Source: Streptomyces sp. NRRL S-1022
GTDB lineage: Bacteria; Actinomycetota; Actinomycetes; Streptomycetales; Streptomycetaceae
NCBI RefSeq assembly: GCF_000720135.1
Contig: NZ_JOIU01000030.1
Span: forward strand, 62,001-126,000
Direction: 5' to 3'
DNA: 64,000 nucleotides
A model generated the notes under the pieces. The model saw only the letters and a program-made list of their open reading frames with translations, did not search any database and was not told the origin of the DNA. Every line of letters begins with the position of its first letter. Position 1 is the first letter of the stretch. Below, one piece after another: positions 1 to 8,438 of this stretch. Made by a program: the position numbers and the translations under genes.

Positions 1-1
1 C

Positions 2-70
2 GCCGGTCGCCGGGACGGGGCGGCGCTGGAGGTGCGGGGCGGAGCCCTGCCGAAGCTGCCTCCGCTGTAG
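2..70 (+). CDS. C-terminus of a probable maleylpyruvate-isomerase-family (MDMPI) protein, cut by the window start
   Basis: The first 22 codons form an open frame that ends in TAG at 68-70, with G or C in almost every third position, as in real genes here. The last residues (LEVRGGALPKLPPL) look like the C-terminal strand of mycothiol-dependent maleylpyruvate isomerase-family proteins, which often end in a GG-x-LP-x-LPP-like tail. That match is from memory of the family and rests on a very short segment. The gene would lie about 95 bp upstream of the MBL-fold hydrolase on the same strand. Only the tail is visible, so no active-site residue can be checked. Confidence 0.45.
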   Translation, partial: AGRRDGAALEVRGGALPKLPPL

Positions 71-163
71 ATCGCCGCAGCCGCCTCCGTGCAGGACGAC
101 GACCGTCCGCAGGCGCGTGCGGACGGCCGCCGACCGGGGCTTCCCGGCTATAGGCTGGCCGTC

Positions 164-820
164 ATGACGTACTCCGGAGAGGTCAAGGTCGGCGGACCGG
201 CGGATGTGCACGAGCTGAAAGACCTGATGATCACCAAGATCGCGGTCGGCCCGATGGACAACAACGCCTATCTGCTGCGCTGCCGGGCCACCGACGAGCA
301 GCTCCTGATCGACGCCGCCAACGAGGCGGAGACGCTCCTCGGCATGATCGGTGACGACGGCATCGCGTCCGTCGTCACCACGCATCAGCACGGCGACCAC
401 TGGCAGGCGCTCGCCGACGTGGTCGCGGCCACGGGCGCGCGTACGTACGCCGGCCGCGACGACGCCTCCGGCATCCCGGTGCCCACCGATGTCCTCGTGG
501 ACGACGGCGACGTCATCAGGGTGGGCCGCGTGGAGCTCACCGCCCGGCATCTGGTCGGGCACACGCCCGGCTCGATCGCGCTGGTCTACGACGACCCGCA
601 CGGCCACCCGCACCTCTTCACCGGTGACTGCCTGTTCCCGGGCGGTGTCGGCAACACGCGCAAGGACCCGAAGGCGTTCGCCAGCCTGATCCACGACGTG
701 GAGACGAAGCTCTTCGCCGTGCTGCCGGACGAGACGTGGGTCTACCCGGGGCACGGCAACGACACCACGCTGGGCACGGAACGGCCGCATCTGCCGGAGT
801 GGCACGCGCGCGGGTGGTGA
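164..820 (+). CDS. MBL-fold metal-dependent hydrolase (glyoxalase II-like)
   Basis: A 218-residue cytosolic metallo-beta-lactamase-fold hydrolase. The zinc-binding HxHxDH-type motif is seen as THQHGDHW, followed by the GHTPGS histidine, the TGDCLF aspartate and the C-terminal PGHGNDTT histidine, so all metal ligands are present. Glyoxalase II-like proteins hydrolyse thioesters or related substrates; the real substrate cannot be read from the sequence. The start is taken at ATG 164 (MTYSGEVKVG). The frame stays open back to 89, but those upstream codons look non-coding. No operon partner follows, since the next 479 bp hold no gene. Confidence 0.85.
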   Translation: MTYSGEVKVGGPADVHELKDLMITKIAVGPMDNNAYLLRCRATDEQLLIDAANEAETLLGMIGDDGIASVVTTHQHGDHWQALADVVAATGARTYAGRDDASGIPVPTDVLVDDGDVIRVGRVELTARHLVGHTPGSIALVYDDPHGHPHLFTGDCLFPGGVGNTRKDPKAFASLIHDVETKLFAVLPDETWVYPGHGNDTTLGTERPHLPEWHARGW

Positions 821-1299
821 GCGGGGGCTGCCCATCCGGAGGGACGCCCGGGCGCGTGGGAAGGGTGGCAGGCGTCGGCGCGAATCTCGCGCACGCACCC
901 GGCCGCAGGAAGCGCCTCGTGCTCCGGCGCACAGGTCGTACGCGCGCCCCTCGTAGGCAAGTTGCGTACGCGCCGGTCGCACTCCTCATCCGCACGCCCG
1001 GCGTGCACCACCCCTGCGCGCCCCGTGTGAACCTTTCGCATGCAACGGGCCCCCGTGCGCACTCCCGGAGAGCCGTCGGCCGCGGTCAACTGGTAACAGC
1101 ACCGCACAGGACGACGGTTCCTGAGCGGTAGGGGCCGCCGGTCTCCAACCCCGCCCTCGGCCGGCGGCCCAGGCCCACGCACACGCGCTTGTGGGCCGCG
1201 CGCAAGGCGCGTTCACACGGCCGCAACACCCGTTCCCAGTATGCGGACAACTAGCGCTGTGACCTGGACAAACGCGGAGTTCGCTGCCACTCTCCCGCC
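821..1299. other. Gene-free stretch between the MBL hydrolase and the amino-acid ABC operon
   Basis: I find no coding frame with consistent codon bias in these 479 bp on either strand. The only clear structure is a perfect 10-bp inverted repeat (GGGCCGCCGG at 1132-1141, CCGGCGGCCC at 1161-1170, 19-nt loop). It could act as a terminator or leader structure. No convincing -35/-10 pair for the downstream operon was recognised, although TATGCG at about 1239 is a weak -10 candidate. Confidence 0.6.
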
Positions 1300-2184
1300 A
1301 TGCATGCTGCCCCTCGCGCCCTGCGCCGCGCCCTCGCCGCTGTCACCGTAGCCCTGCTCGCCACCGCTGTCGGCTGTGCTCCGCAGCCCGAGGAGAACGC
1401 GTCGGCCGCCCCGTCTGGTTCGGCCGCGAAGAGCTGCGCCAAGGGCAAGCTCGCCACCAAGACCTCCGGGAAGCTGACGATCGCGACGGACGAACCGGCG
1501 TACGAGCCCTGGTTCAAGGACGACAAGCCCGCCAATGGCAAGGGCTTCGAGTCGGCGGTCGCCTATGCCGTGGCCGAGCAGCTGGGATACGACAAGAGTG
1601 CGGTCGTCTGGCAGAGCGTGCCGTTCAACAAGGCGTTCGCGCCGGGGGTGAAGACCTTCGACTTCGACATCAACCAGGTGTCGATCAGCGCCGAGCGCAA
1701 GAAGGCCGTGGACTTCTCCTCCGGCTACTACGACGTGCGCCAGGCAGTCGTCGCGCTGAAGGGCAGCAAGGCCGCCGAGGCGACGGGCATCGCGGATCTG
1801 AAGAAGCTGAAGCTGGGCGCCCAGGTCGGCACCACGAGCCTCGACTACATCAGCGACGTCGTGAAGCCGGCCGCGCAGGCGGCCGTCTACGCCAAGAACG
1901 ACCAGGCCAAGTCGGCCCTGAAGAACGGGCAGGTCGACGCCATCGTCACCGACCTGCCGACCGCGTTCTACATCACCGCGGCCGAGGTGACGGAGGCGAA
2001 GATCGTCGGCCAGTTCGAGAACCAGGGCGGCACGCCCGAGCAGTTCGGGCTGGTGCTGGACAAGGGCAGCGCGCTGACCCCGTGCCTGACCACCGCCGTC
2101 GACGCCCTGCGCAAGGACGGCACGCTGGCCCGCATCGAGAAGCAGTGGCTCTCCGACGCCGTCGACGCCCCGGTGCTCAAGTGA
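1300..2184 (+). CDS. Polar amino-acid ABC transporter, substrate-binding lipoprotein
   Basis: A 294-residue solute-binding protein of the family-3 (SBP_bac_3) type, anchored outside the membrane as a lipoprotein. The N-terminus has Arg residues, a hydrophobic stretch and a lipobox (TAVGC) placing the lipidated cysteine at residue 26. The mature part begins with the typical LTIATDEPAYEPW segment, then has GFESAVAYAVAEQLG and DFDINQVSISAERKKAVDFS, the ligand-pocket signature of polar amino-acid binders. It is the first gene of a three-gene import operon; its stop overlaps the permease start (GTGA). No strong Shine-Dalgarno is visible before ATG 1300, so the start is chosen because it gives a complete signal peptide. 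The exact amino acid bound is unknown. Confidence 0.88.
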   Translation: MHAAPRALRRALAAVTVALLATAVGCAPQPEENASAAPSGSAAKSCAKGKLATKTSGKLTIATDEPAYEPWFKDDKPANGKGFESAVAYAVAEQLGYDKSAVVWQSVPFNKAFAPGVKTFDFDINQVSISAERKKAVDFSSGYYDVRQAVVALKGSKAAEATGIADLKKLKLGAQVGTTSLDYISDVVKPAAQAAVYAKNDQAKSALKNGQVDAIVTDLPTAFYITAAEVTEAKIVGQFENQGGTPEQFGLVLDKGSALTPCLTTAVDALRKDGTLARIEKQWLSDAVDAPVLK

Positions 2185-3110
2185 CGGTCACCAAGGGAGA
2201 GCCGGCCCGCGAGGGGGCGGACGGCAAGGGCGACATGCCCGAGGGCGCCGGCCTGTCCGCCGACGGCTACGTACCGTCCGAACGCCGGCTGGCGCGCGAG
2301 CGCTACCGACGCGCGCGGACCCGTCGCGCCACGGCCATCGCGGCCCTGTCGACCCTCGTCACGGCCGCCGTGCTCTACCTCGTCGTCGTCAACGCACCAG
2401 GCTGGCCGCGCACCAAGGAAACGTTCTTCAGCGCGCACTATGCGCGCGAGGCGTTCCCGAAGGTCCTCGAAGGACTGTGGCTGAACGTCCGCCTGCTGCT
2501 GATCTGCGGTGCCGCCGTCCTGGTCCTCGGCATGCTGATCGCCGTGGCGCGGACCCTGCGCGGCCCGGTCTTCTTCCCGCTGCGGGTCCTGGCCGCGGCG
2601 TACACCGACTTCTTCCGCGGGCTGCCGCTGATCATCAACCTCATGATCGTGGTCCTCGGTGTGCCGGCGCTGCGGCTGCAGGGTGTCACGGTCGATCCGG
2701 TGCTGCTCGGCGGTACGGCGCTGACGCTGACGTATTCGGCGTACGTGGCGGAGGTGTTCCGCGCCGGCATCGAGTCCATCCACCCCTCGCAGCGCGCGGC
2801 GGCCCGCTCGCTGGGCCTGACCAACCGGCAGGCCCTACGCTACGTCGTCCTGCCGCAGGCGGTGCGCCGTCAGGTGCCGCCGCTGCTCAACGACCTGGTG
2901 TCGCTGCAGAAGGACACCGGTCTGGTGTCCATCGGGGGCGCGGTGGACGCCGTACGGGCGGCCGACATCATCGTGGGCCGCAGTCTGAACTACACGCCGT
3001 ACATCGTCGCGGGGCTGGTGTTCGTCGCGCTGACCATCCCGATGACCCGGTTCACCGACTGGGTGACGGCCCGGATGGACCGGCGGCGGGCCCAGGGAGG
3101 GTCCCTGTGA
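2181..3110 (+). CDS. Polar amino-acid ABC transporter, permease
   Basis: A 309-residue inner-membrane permease of the HisMQ type. After a charged cytosolic extension of about 55 residues it has hydrophobic helices around residues 55-75, 105-130, 140-165 and further segments toward the C-terminus. The EAA loop that contacts the ATPase reads EVFRAGIESIHPSQRAAARSLG, a very close fit to the family pattern. GTG 2181 is chosen because it overlaps the stop of the binding-protein gene (GTGA), implying translational coupling; an upstream-open frame exists but lies inside the preceding gene. It works with the flanking binding protein and ATPase. The long hydrophilic N-terminus is longer than in enterobacterial homologues. 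Confidence 0.87.
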   Translation: MTVTKGEPAREGADGKGDMPEGAGLSADGYVPSERRLARERYRRARTRRATAIAALSTLVTAAVLYLVVVNAPGWPRTKETFFSAHYAREAFPKVLEGLWLNVRLLLICGAAVLVLGMLIAVARTLRGPVFFPLRVLAAAYTDFFRGLPLIINLMIVVLGVPALRLQGVTVDPVLLGGTALTLTYSAYVAEVFRAGIESIHPSQRAAARSLGLTNRQALRYVVLPQAVRRQVPPLLNDLVSLQKDTGLVSIGGAVDAVRAADIIVGRSLNYTPYIVAGLVFVALTIPMTRFTDWVTARMDRRRAQGGSL

Positions 3111-3129
3111 GCGTTCGGGGAGGAGCCCT

Positions 3130-3906
3130 GTGAGCACGACGGAGAGCACATCCGTGAGCAACGCGCCCGTCCTGCGGATGGAGTCGGTCCGCAAGACCTT
3201 CGGCGGCTCGGTCGTCCTGCGGGACGTCGATCTGGAGGTCGCCCCGCACACGGTGACCGCGCTGATCGGCGCCTCCGGGTCGGGCAAGTCGACGCTGCTG
3301 CGCTGCGCCAACCTGCTGGAGGAGATCGACGACGGCGCCATCTGGCTGGACGGCGAGGAGATCACCGATCCGCGTACGGACCAGGACGCGGTACGGCGCC
3401 GGATCGGCGTCGTCTTCCAGGCGTACAACCTCTTCCCTCACATGACCGTGCTCGACAACATCACGCTCGCGCCTCGCCGCGTCCACGGCGCCTCCCGTGC
3501 GGAGGCCGAGGAACGGGCCAGGGAGCTGCTGGAACGCCTCGGACTGGCGGACAAGGCGGACGCCTACCCCGACCGGCTGAGCGGCGGTCAGCAGCAGCGG
3601 GTGGCGATCGTACGGGCCCTCGCGGTACGGCCCCGGCTGTTGCTGCTGGACGAGATCACGGCCGCGCTCGACCCGGAACTCGTCGGCGAGGTGCTGGACG
3701 TGGTGCGCGGCCTGAAGGACGAGGGCATGACCATGGTGCTGGCGACGCACGAGATGGGCTTCGCCCGGGACGTCGCCGACCAGGTGTGCTTCCTGGACGG
3801 CGGGGTCGTGCTGGAACGCGGAAGCGCCGAGCAGATCTTCGGCGAGCCGCGGCAGGAGCGCACCCGGCGCTTCCTGCGGCGGCTCGTGGAGGCGGGCCGG
3901 CTGTAG
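3130..3906 (+). CDS. Polar amino-acid ABC transporter, ATP-binding protein
   Basis: A 258-residue ATPase of the GlnQ/HisP class that powers the importer encoded just upstream. Walker A is GASGSGKST, the Q-loop lies in VVFQAYNLFPHMTV, the signature is LSGGQQQR, Walker B is LLLLDEITAALD and the H-loop is ATHEMGFARD. The usual DEPT after Walker B is DEIT here, which occurs in actinobacterial members. GTG 3130 has GGGGAGGAG about 5 nt upstream; GTG 3154 is a possible inner start. The gene follows the permease after 19 bp and closes the operon; a short hairpin overlaps its stop codon. Confidence 0.9.
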   Translation: MSTTESTSVSNAPVLRMESVRKTFGGSVVLRDVDLEVAPHTVTALIGASGSGKSTLLRCANLLEEIDDGAIWLDGEEITDPRTDQDAVRRRIGVVFQAYNLFPHMTVLDNITLAPRRVHGASRAEAEERARELLERLGLADKADAYPDRLSGGQQQRVAIVRALAVRPRLLLLDEITAALDPELVGEVLDVVRGLKDEGMTMVLATHEMGFARDVADQVCFLDGGVVLERGSAEQIFGEPRQERTRRFLRRLVEAGRL

Positions 3907-3912
3907 GCCCGC
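3892..3912. terminator. Short hairpin between convergent genes
   Basis: GCGGGCC (3892-3898) and GGCCCGC (3906-3912) form a perfect 7-bp stem with a 7-nt loop that overlaps the stop codon of the ABC ATPase. It sits in the 16-bp gap to the convergent aroQ, so a bidirectional terminator is plausible. There is no T-run, which is usual in Streptomyces. Confidence 0.45.
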
Positions 3913-3922
3913 GCGCGGGAGG

Positions 3923-4396
3923 TCAGGCTTCCGTCTGCGCCGCCCCGGCCAGCGCCGCGACCCGCTCCACACCGAACACGTAGCCCTGCACACCGCACCC
4001 GGCGATCACGCCGTCGGCGCGCAGCGAGACGTAGGAGTGGTGCCGGAACGACTCGCGCTGGTGGATGTTGGAGATGTGCACCTCCAGCACGGGCATGCCG
4101 TCACAGGTGTTGAGCGCGTCCAGGATGGCGACCGAGGTGTGCGAGTAGGCCCCGGGGTTGATGACGATCCCGCAGTGGTTCAGCCGCGCCTCGTGGATCC
4201 AGTCGACCAGTACGCCCTCGTGGTTGGACTGCCGGAAGTCCACCGTGCCGCCGTGCGCGCCCGCCGCCTTCACGCACAGCGCCTCCACGTCGGCCAGCGT
4301 GTCCTTGCCGTAGATCTCGGGCTGGCGCTGGCCGAGCAGATTCAGGTTGGGCCCGTTGAGGATCATGATCGGGGCGTTGGCCAGGGTGCGGGGCAC
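3923..4396 (-). CDS. aroQ: Type II 3-dehydroquinate dehydratase
   Basis: A 157-residue enzyme that dehydrates 3-dehydroquinate to 3-dehydroshikimate in the shikimate pathway (or the reverse catabolic quinate route). The type II signature is complete: [10 protein letters not shown], then GQRQPEIYG with the catalytic Tyr at about residue 29 and Arg at about 24, [23 protein letters not shown] with the catalytic His, and the FRHHSY lid region. Length is normal for this dodecameric family. No other aro gene lies in the window. It is transcribed toward the ABC operon, with 16 bp between the convergent ends. Confidence 0.95.
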   Translation of the reverse strand: MPRTLANAPIMILNGPNLNLLGQRQPEIYGKDTLADVEALCVKAAGAHGGTVDFRQSNHEGVLVDWIHEARLNHCGIVINPGAYSHTSVAILDALNTCDGMPVLEVHISNIHQRESFRHHSYVSLRADGVIAGCGVQGYVFGVERVAALAGAAQTEA

Positions 4397-4574
4397 GGTT
4401 CCTCCGGTCGGTTCGGGGCGGTGGGTCTGCGACCGCTGCTCGCACCCGGTGTATCACGCCCGCCAGGGCGGACAGCGGGCCGTGCGCGCCGGTCGCCCGG
4501 GCGTGCGCTCCGGCCTTCATGATCGCCACCGCACGCCCCCGTAACCCGTGATCACCAGGGGTAGTTGACGCCAC

Positions 4575-5876
4575 ATGCACCGTGTACGCACCGTAACCCC
4601 TTCGATGCCGCGGCTCGCCGCGGCCTCCCTGGTCGGCACAGCGATCGAGTTCTACGACTTCTTCGTGTACGGCACCGCGGCGGCCCTGGTCCTGGGACCA
4701 CTGTTCTTCCCGACGTTCTCGCCGCTCGCGGGGACGCTGGCGGCGTTCGCGACGTTCGGCGTGGGGTTCGTGGCCCGGCCGCTGGGCTCGGTGCTGTTCG
4801 GGCATCTCGGGGACCGGCGCGGGCGGCGTCCGGTGCTCGTCGTCTCCCTGCTGCTGACCGGCGCCTCGACGGTCGCGGTCGGCTGCGTGCCGTCCTACGG
4901 CACCATCGGCACGGCCGCGCCCGTGCTGCTGCTCGTGCTGCGTTTCCTGCAGGGGCTGGGGCTCGGCGGGGAGTGGGGCGGGGCGGTGCTGCTGACCGCC
5001 GAACACGCCCCCGCACAGCGGCGCGCCCTGTGGGCGAGCTTTCCCCAGGTGGGGCCGGCGCTTGGGTTCGTCCTGGCCAACGGGGTGGTGCTCGCCCTGT
5101 CGGCGGCCCTGTCGGACGCGGAGTTCGCGCGCTGGGGCTGGCGGGTGCCGTTCTGGGCGGCCGGCGCGCTGGCGCTGGCCGGACTGTGGCTGCGTTCGTC
5201 CCTCGTGGAGAGCCCCCGGTTCCTGGAGATCGACGACCACGCGCGCGTGCCGATCGTGGAGGTCGTACGGCACCACGGGCGGCTGGTGCTGCTGACGGCC
5301 GGGGCGCTGGCGGTCGGCTACGCGGTGTTCTACGCGGTGACGACCTGGTCGCTGGCGTATGCGACGGAACGGCTCGGTGTGAGCCGTACGGTCATGCTGG
5401 TGTGCGTCATGGGTGCGGTGGTCGTGAAGGGCGCGCTGACGCCCCTGGTGGCAATGCTCGGCGACCGCTACGGGCGTCGGCCGATGTGTCTGACGGGGTG
5501 CGCGGCGTGCGTCCTGTGGATGCTGCCGATGGTGGCGCTGCTGTCGACCGGGGAGCCGCTGCTGATGTTCCTCGGCATCCAGGGCGCCCTGCTCGCCTTC
5601 GTCCTCATGTTCGCGGTGATCGCCGCCTACCTGCCCGAGCTGTACGAGCCCCGGGTCCGCTGCACCGGCGCCGCCGTGGGCTACAACCTCGGTGGTGTCC
5701 TCGGCGGCGCCCTCACCCCGATCGTGGCCACGGCACTCGCCGAGCGGGGCGGGCGTGTCCCGTGGGGCGTCGGCGTGTATCTGACCTGCATCGCGCTGAT
5801 CAGCCTGGTGTGTTTCGCGCTGCTGCCGGAGACGCGGCCGGTGCCCGTACCGGCCGTGGAACCGGCCGGGAGCTGA
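4575..5876 (+). CDS. MFS transporter, metabolite:H+ symporter (MHS) type
   Basis: A 433-residue, 12-helix permease of the major facilitator superfamily. The N-terminal GTAIEFYDFFVYGTAAALV segment is the hallmark of the metabolite:H+ symporter group (shikimate, proline/betaine, alpha-ketoglutarate carriers). The loop 2-3 motif GHLGDRRGRRPVLV and its repeat GDRYGRRPMC are present, as is LGLGGEWGGAVLL. The substrate is not predictable, though the divergent aroQ neighbour makes a shikimate/quinate-type acid a natural guess (inference only). ATG 4575 is used; ATG 4605 would remove ten residues and is possible. The 3' end carries a tandem duplication that includes the stop codon. Confidence 0.85.
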   Translation: MHRVRTVTPSMPRLAAASLVGTAIEFYDFFVYGTAAALVLGPLFFPTFSPLAGTLAAFATFGVGFVARPLGSVLFGHLGDRRGRRPVLVVSLLLTGASTVAVGCVPSYGTIGTAAPVLLLVLRFLQGLGLGGEWGGAVLLTAEHAPAQRRALWASFPQVGPALGFVLANGVVLALSAALSDAEFARWGWRVPFWAAGALALAGLWLRSSLVESPRFLEIDDHARVPIVEVVRHHGRLVLLTAGALAVGYAVFYAVTTWSLAYATERLGVSRTVMLVCVMGAVVVKGALTPLVAMLGDRYGRRPMCLTGCAACVLWMLPMVALLSTGEPLLMFLGIQGALLAFVLMFAVIAAYLPELYEPRVRCTGAAVGYNLGGVLGGALTPIVATALAERGGRVPWGVGVYLTCIALISLVCFALLPETRPVPVPAVEPAGS

Positions 5877-5896
5877 GGGAGCCGGCCGGGAGCTGA
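5862..5896. repeat. Tandem duplication of the 3' end of the MFS gene
   Basis: The 15-bp string CCGGCCGGGAGCTGA, which contains the gene's last codons and its TGA stop, occurs at 5862-5876 and again at 5882-5896, a 20-bp period. The second copy lies after the stop and is non-coding. Confidence 0.8.
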
Positions 5897-5946
5897 CCGG
5901 ACGCCCCGGGAGCCGGCCGCCCGAACGCGCCGGGCACGACCGCCGG

Positions 5947-7047
5947 CTAGGGGTTGATCGCCAGCTCCAGGTAGGCCGCGAACAGCACCAGGTGGACGCC
6001 GCCCTGCAGCGGGGTGGCCCGGCCCGGCACCACGGTCAGGGAGCTGACCACCACGGTCAGCGCAAGCAGCAGCATGTGGGTGGAGCCGAGGCCGAGGACG
6101 AGCGGCCCGGGCAGCCACACGGAGGCGAGTGCGACGGCCGGGATGGTCAGGCCGATGCTGGCCATCGCGGAGCCGAGCGCGAGGTTGAGACTGGTCTGCA
6201 CCCGGTCGCGGCGGGCGGAGCGCACCGCGGCGATCGTCTCGGGCAGCAGGACGAGCAAGGCGATGATCACACCGACGACGGCCTGATGCAGACCCGCCGC
6301 GGCCACGCCCGACTCGATCGTGGGCGACACGCCTTTGGCCAGGCCGACCACGCCGATCAGGGCGAGTGCGAGCAAGCCGAGACTGGTCCAGGCGGTACGC
6401 ACGGACGGAGGCTGGGCGTGGTCGTCGACGGTGATGACCTCGCCCTGCCGGGTGATGGGCAGGAAGTAATCCCGGTGGCGCACGGTCTGGGTGGCCACGA
6501 ACAGCGCGTAGAGGACCAGTGAGGACAGCGCGGCGAAGGTCAGCTGGACGGTGGAGAACTCCGGTCCGGGCTTGCTCGTGGTGAACGTCGGCAGCACCAG
6601 GCTGAGGGTGGCCAGCGTCGCCACGGTCGCCAGCGCCGCGCCGGTGCCCTCGGGGTTGAAGACCGCCGTGCCGTGCCGCAGGGAGGCGACCAGCAGGCTG
6701 ATTCCGACGACACCGTTGCAGGTGATCATCACGGCGGCGAAGACGGTGTCCCGGGCCAGGGTGGAACTCTTGTCGCCGCCGTCGGCCATGAGGGTGACGA
6801 TGAGGGCCACTTCGATGATCGTGACAGCGATGGCGAGCACCAGGGAGCCGAAGGGCTCGCCGACCCGATGGGCGATCACCTCGGCGTGGTGCACCGCCGC
6901 CAGGACGGAACCGGCGAGTACCACCGTCACCAGGCCGACGATCACGCCGGGCAGGTGCCGGCCCCAGGTCAGGGCCAGCAGGACGACCGCGAGCACCGGC
7001 ACGAGGATCGTCCATGAACGGGTGAGCGACCGGAGCCGAGTGATCAT
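5947..7047 (-). CDS. Ca2+/H+ antiporter (CaCA family, ChaA-like)
   Basis: A 366-residue integral membrane cation/proton exchanger, the same length as E. coli ChaA. About eleven hydrophobic helices are visible, with two copies of the acidic alpha-repeat: EPFGSLVLAIAVTIIEVALIV in the N-terminal half and LLPETIAAVRSARRDRVQTSLNLALGSA in the C-terminal half, each carrying the Glu that binds cation in this superfamily. ATG 7047 is preferred because it gives the family length; an in-frame ATG at 7107 would add 20 poorly hydrophobic residues. It probably exports Ca2+ (or Na+/K+) from the cytosol. It is followed on the same strand by nothing close and preceded by the TerC gene, but 167 bp separate them. 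Confidence 0.85.
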   Translation of the reverse strand: MITRLRSLTRSWTILVPVLAVVLLALTWGRHLPGVIVGLVTVVLAGSVLAAVHHAEVIAHRVGEPFGSLVLAIAVTIIEVALIVTLMADGGDKSSTLARDTVFAAVMITCNGVVGISLLVASLRHGTAVFNPEGTGAALATVATLATLSLVLPTFTTSKPGPEFSTVQLTFAALSSLVLYALFVATQTVRHRDYFLPITRQGEVITVDDHAQPPSVRTAWTSLGLLALALIGVVGLAKGVSPTIESGVAAAGLHQAVVGVIIALLVLLPETIAAVRSARRDRVQTSLNLALGSAMASIGLTIPAVALASVWLPGPLVLGLGSTHMLLLALTVVVSSLTVVPGRATPLQGGVHLVLFAAYLELAINP

Positions 7048-7213
7048 GCGGCGATGGTCGCAGAGGCCTACAGGGTTCGCATTCCGTGTCTTTCGGATAC
7101 CTCTCATCCTTTCCGGTGCGGGGCCCGGTGCCGGTGGGACCGGGCCCCGCGTCGGGACGGAGCCCCCGCTGAGGGGCTATGCGGGATGGCGGGCTCCCGC
7201 GAGGCCGCCGCCG

Positions 7214-8215
7214 TCAGGCATCGACGCTGTCCTTCCGGGGACCCTCGCCGCCAGCGCGCTCTGCTTCGGCGGCGGCCTGCTTTCTGGAGGCCAGCAGGCT
7301 GGTGACCGTGGTGACGGCCAGGACCGCGCAGATCACCCCGAGGGAGACCGGGATGCTGATCTCGGGCACGTGGACACCGGACTCGTGCAGGGCGTGCAGC
7401 ACCAGCTTCACGCCGATGAAGCCGAGGATGATCGACAGCCCGTACGAGAGGTGGACCAGCTTCCTGAGCAGCCCGCCGATGAGGAAGTACAGCTGGCGCA
7501 GGCCCATCAGGGCGAAGGCGTTGGCGGTGAAGACGATGTACGGGTCCTGGGTCAGTCCGAAGATCGCGGGGATGGAGTCCAGGGCGAACAGCACGTCCGT
7601 GGTGCCGATGGCGAGCATCACGACCAGCATCGGGGTCATGACGCGCTTGCCGTTCTGCTGGATCCACAGCTTGGTGCCGTGGTACCGGTCGGCCACGCCG
7701 AACTTGCGCTCCACTGCCTTCAGCAGCTTGTTCTCCTCGTACTCCTCGTCGTCCTCGTCCGCGCGGGCCTCCTGGACGAGCTTCCAGGCGGTCCAGATCA
7801 GGAAGGCACCGAAGAGGTAGAACACCCAGGAGAAGCTGGCGATGATGGCGGCCCCGGCGGCGATGAAGACGGCCCGCAGGACCAGGGCTATGAGGACGCC
7901 GACGAGCAGGACGCGCTGCTGGTACTGGGTGGGCACCGCGAACTTCGCCATGATCAGGACGAAGACGAAGAGGTTGTCGACACTCAGCGACTTTTCGGTG
8001 ATGAAGCCGGCGAAGAACTCGCCGGCCGGCTGTCCACCGCCGAAGACGAGGAGGCCGAGGCCGAAGAGGCCGGCCAGGGCGACCCAGACGACCGTCCAGG
8101 CACCCGCTTCCTTGATCGACACTTCATGCGGCTTGCGACCGATGAAGAAGTCGACTGCGATCAGGGCGGCGAGGCCCACGATGGTGAGGACCCACAGGCC
8201 CATGGAGACTTCCAC
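7214..8215 (-). CDS. TerC/Alx-family integral membrane metal (Mn2+) exporter
   Basis: A 333-residue membrane protein of the TerC family. Hydrophobic helices start at MGLWVLTIVGLAALIAVDFFIG and recur through the protein. The family motifs FITEKSLSVDNLFVF and GTTDVLFALDSIPAIFGLTQDPYIVFTAN are intact; the acidic residues in them are those thought to carry metal. Members behind yybP-ykoY riboswitches export manganese. The start is GTG 8215, not the ATG four codons later, because TGCCGGAGGT lies just upstream of it as a strong ribosome binding site. That site is complementary to the 3' end of the riboswitch upstream, so translation is probably manganese-dependent. An acidic, charged loop (ADEDDEEYEENK) lies mid-protein. 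Confidence 0.9.
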   Translation of the reverse strand: MEVSMGLWVLTIVGLAALIAVDFFIGRKPHEVSIKEAGAWTVVWVALAGLFGLGLLVFGGGQPAGEFFAGFITEKSLSVDNLFVFVLIMAKFAVPTQYQQRVLLVGVLIALVLRAVFIAAGAAIIASFSWVFYLFGAFLIWTAWKLVQEARADEDDEEYEENKLLKAVERKFGVADRYHGTKLWIQQNGKRVMTPMLVVMLAIGTTDVLFALDSIPAIFGLTQDPYIVFTANAFALMGLRQLYFLIGGLLRKLVHLSYGLSIILGFIGVKLVLHALHESGVHVPEISIPVSLGVICAVLAVTTVTSLLASRKQAAAEAERAGGEGPRKDSVDA

Positions 8216-8257
8216 TGCACCTCCGGCATGACGAGACGGCAAACACATCAGCTTTGT

Positions 8258-8358
8258 CGCTGCCGGAGGTCTCTTCCACCCGCGATGGGCCGACGTCCCG
8301 GGACCGGAACCGGTCCGTACTGACGGGTGCGCCGCAGTCAGGGAGTACTCCCCTCCGT
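8258..8358 (-). promoter_or_regulatory. yybP-ykoY (manganese) riboswitch controlling the TerC gene
   Basis: Read on the minus strand, the leader contains GGGGAGTA near its 5' end, CGTCAGTACGG at 8325-8315 and GAAGAGACCT close to its 3' end. These are the conserved elements of the yybP-ykoY family. CGGAGG (8357-8352) can pair with CCTCCG in the 3' strand to make the closing P1 helix. The same 3' strand, ACCTCCGGCA (8270-8261), is a perfect 10-nt complement of the TerC ribosome binding site TGCCGGAGGT (8228-8219). This gives a two-state switch: P1 formed and RBS free with Mn2+, RBS sequestered without it. The family is known; the expression platform is read directly here. Confidence 0.88.
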
Positions 8359-8365
8359 ACGGAAA

Positions 8366-8395
8366 ACAGTACCCCAATCACCAAGGGAAGGTAAA
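8366..8395 (-). promoter_or_regulatory. Probable promoter of the riboswitch-TerC transcript
   Basis: On the minus strand TTTACC (8395-8390) and TACTGT (8371-8366) are separated by 18 bp and lie in an unusually AT-rich patch. Transcription would begin around 8359, exactly where the riboswitch P1 strand starts, which supports the assignment. Confidence 0.55.
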
Positions 8396-8438
8396 GCGAA
8401 AAGTAAAAGAATCACCAAACTTGCTGCTCGCAGCCCTT

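Noticed and set aside
4564..4600. TTGACG as a -35 for the MFS gene
   Set aside because: No hexamer at 16-18 bp downstream resembles a -10 and it would overlap the preferred ATG.
6551..8323. A 590-residue plus-strand frame with Asp/Glu/Gly repeats
   Set aside because: Antisense to the CaCA and TerC genes; its composition is that of a reverse-complement shadow.
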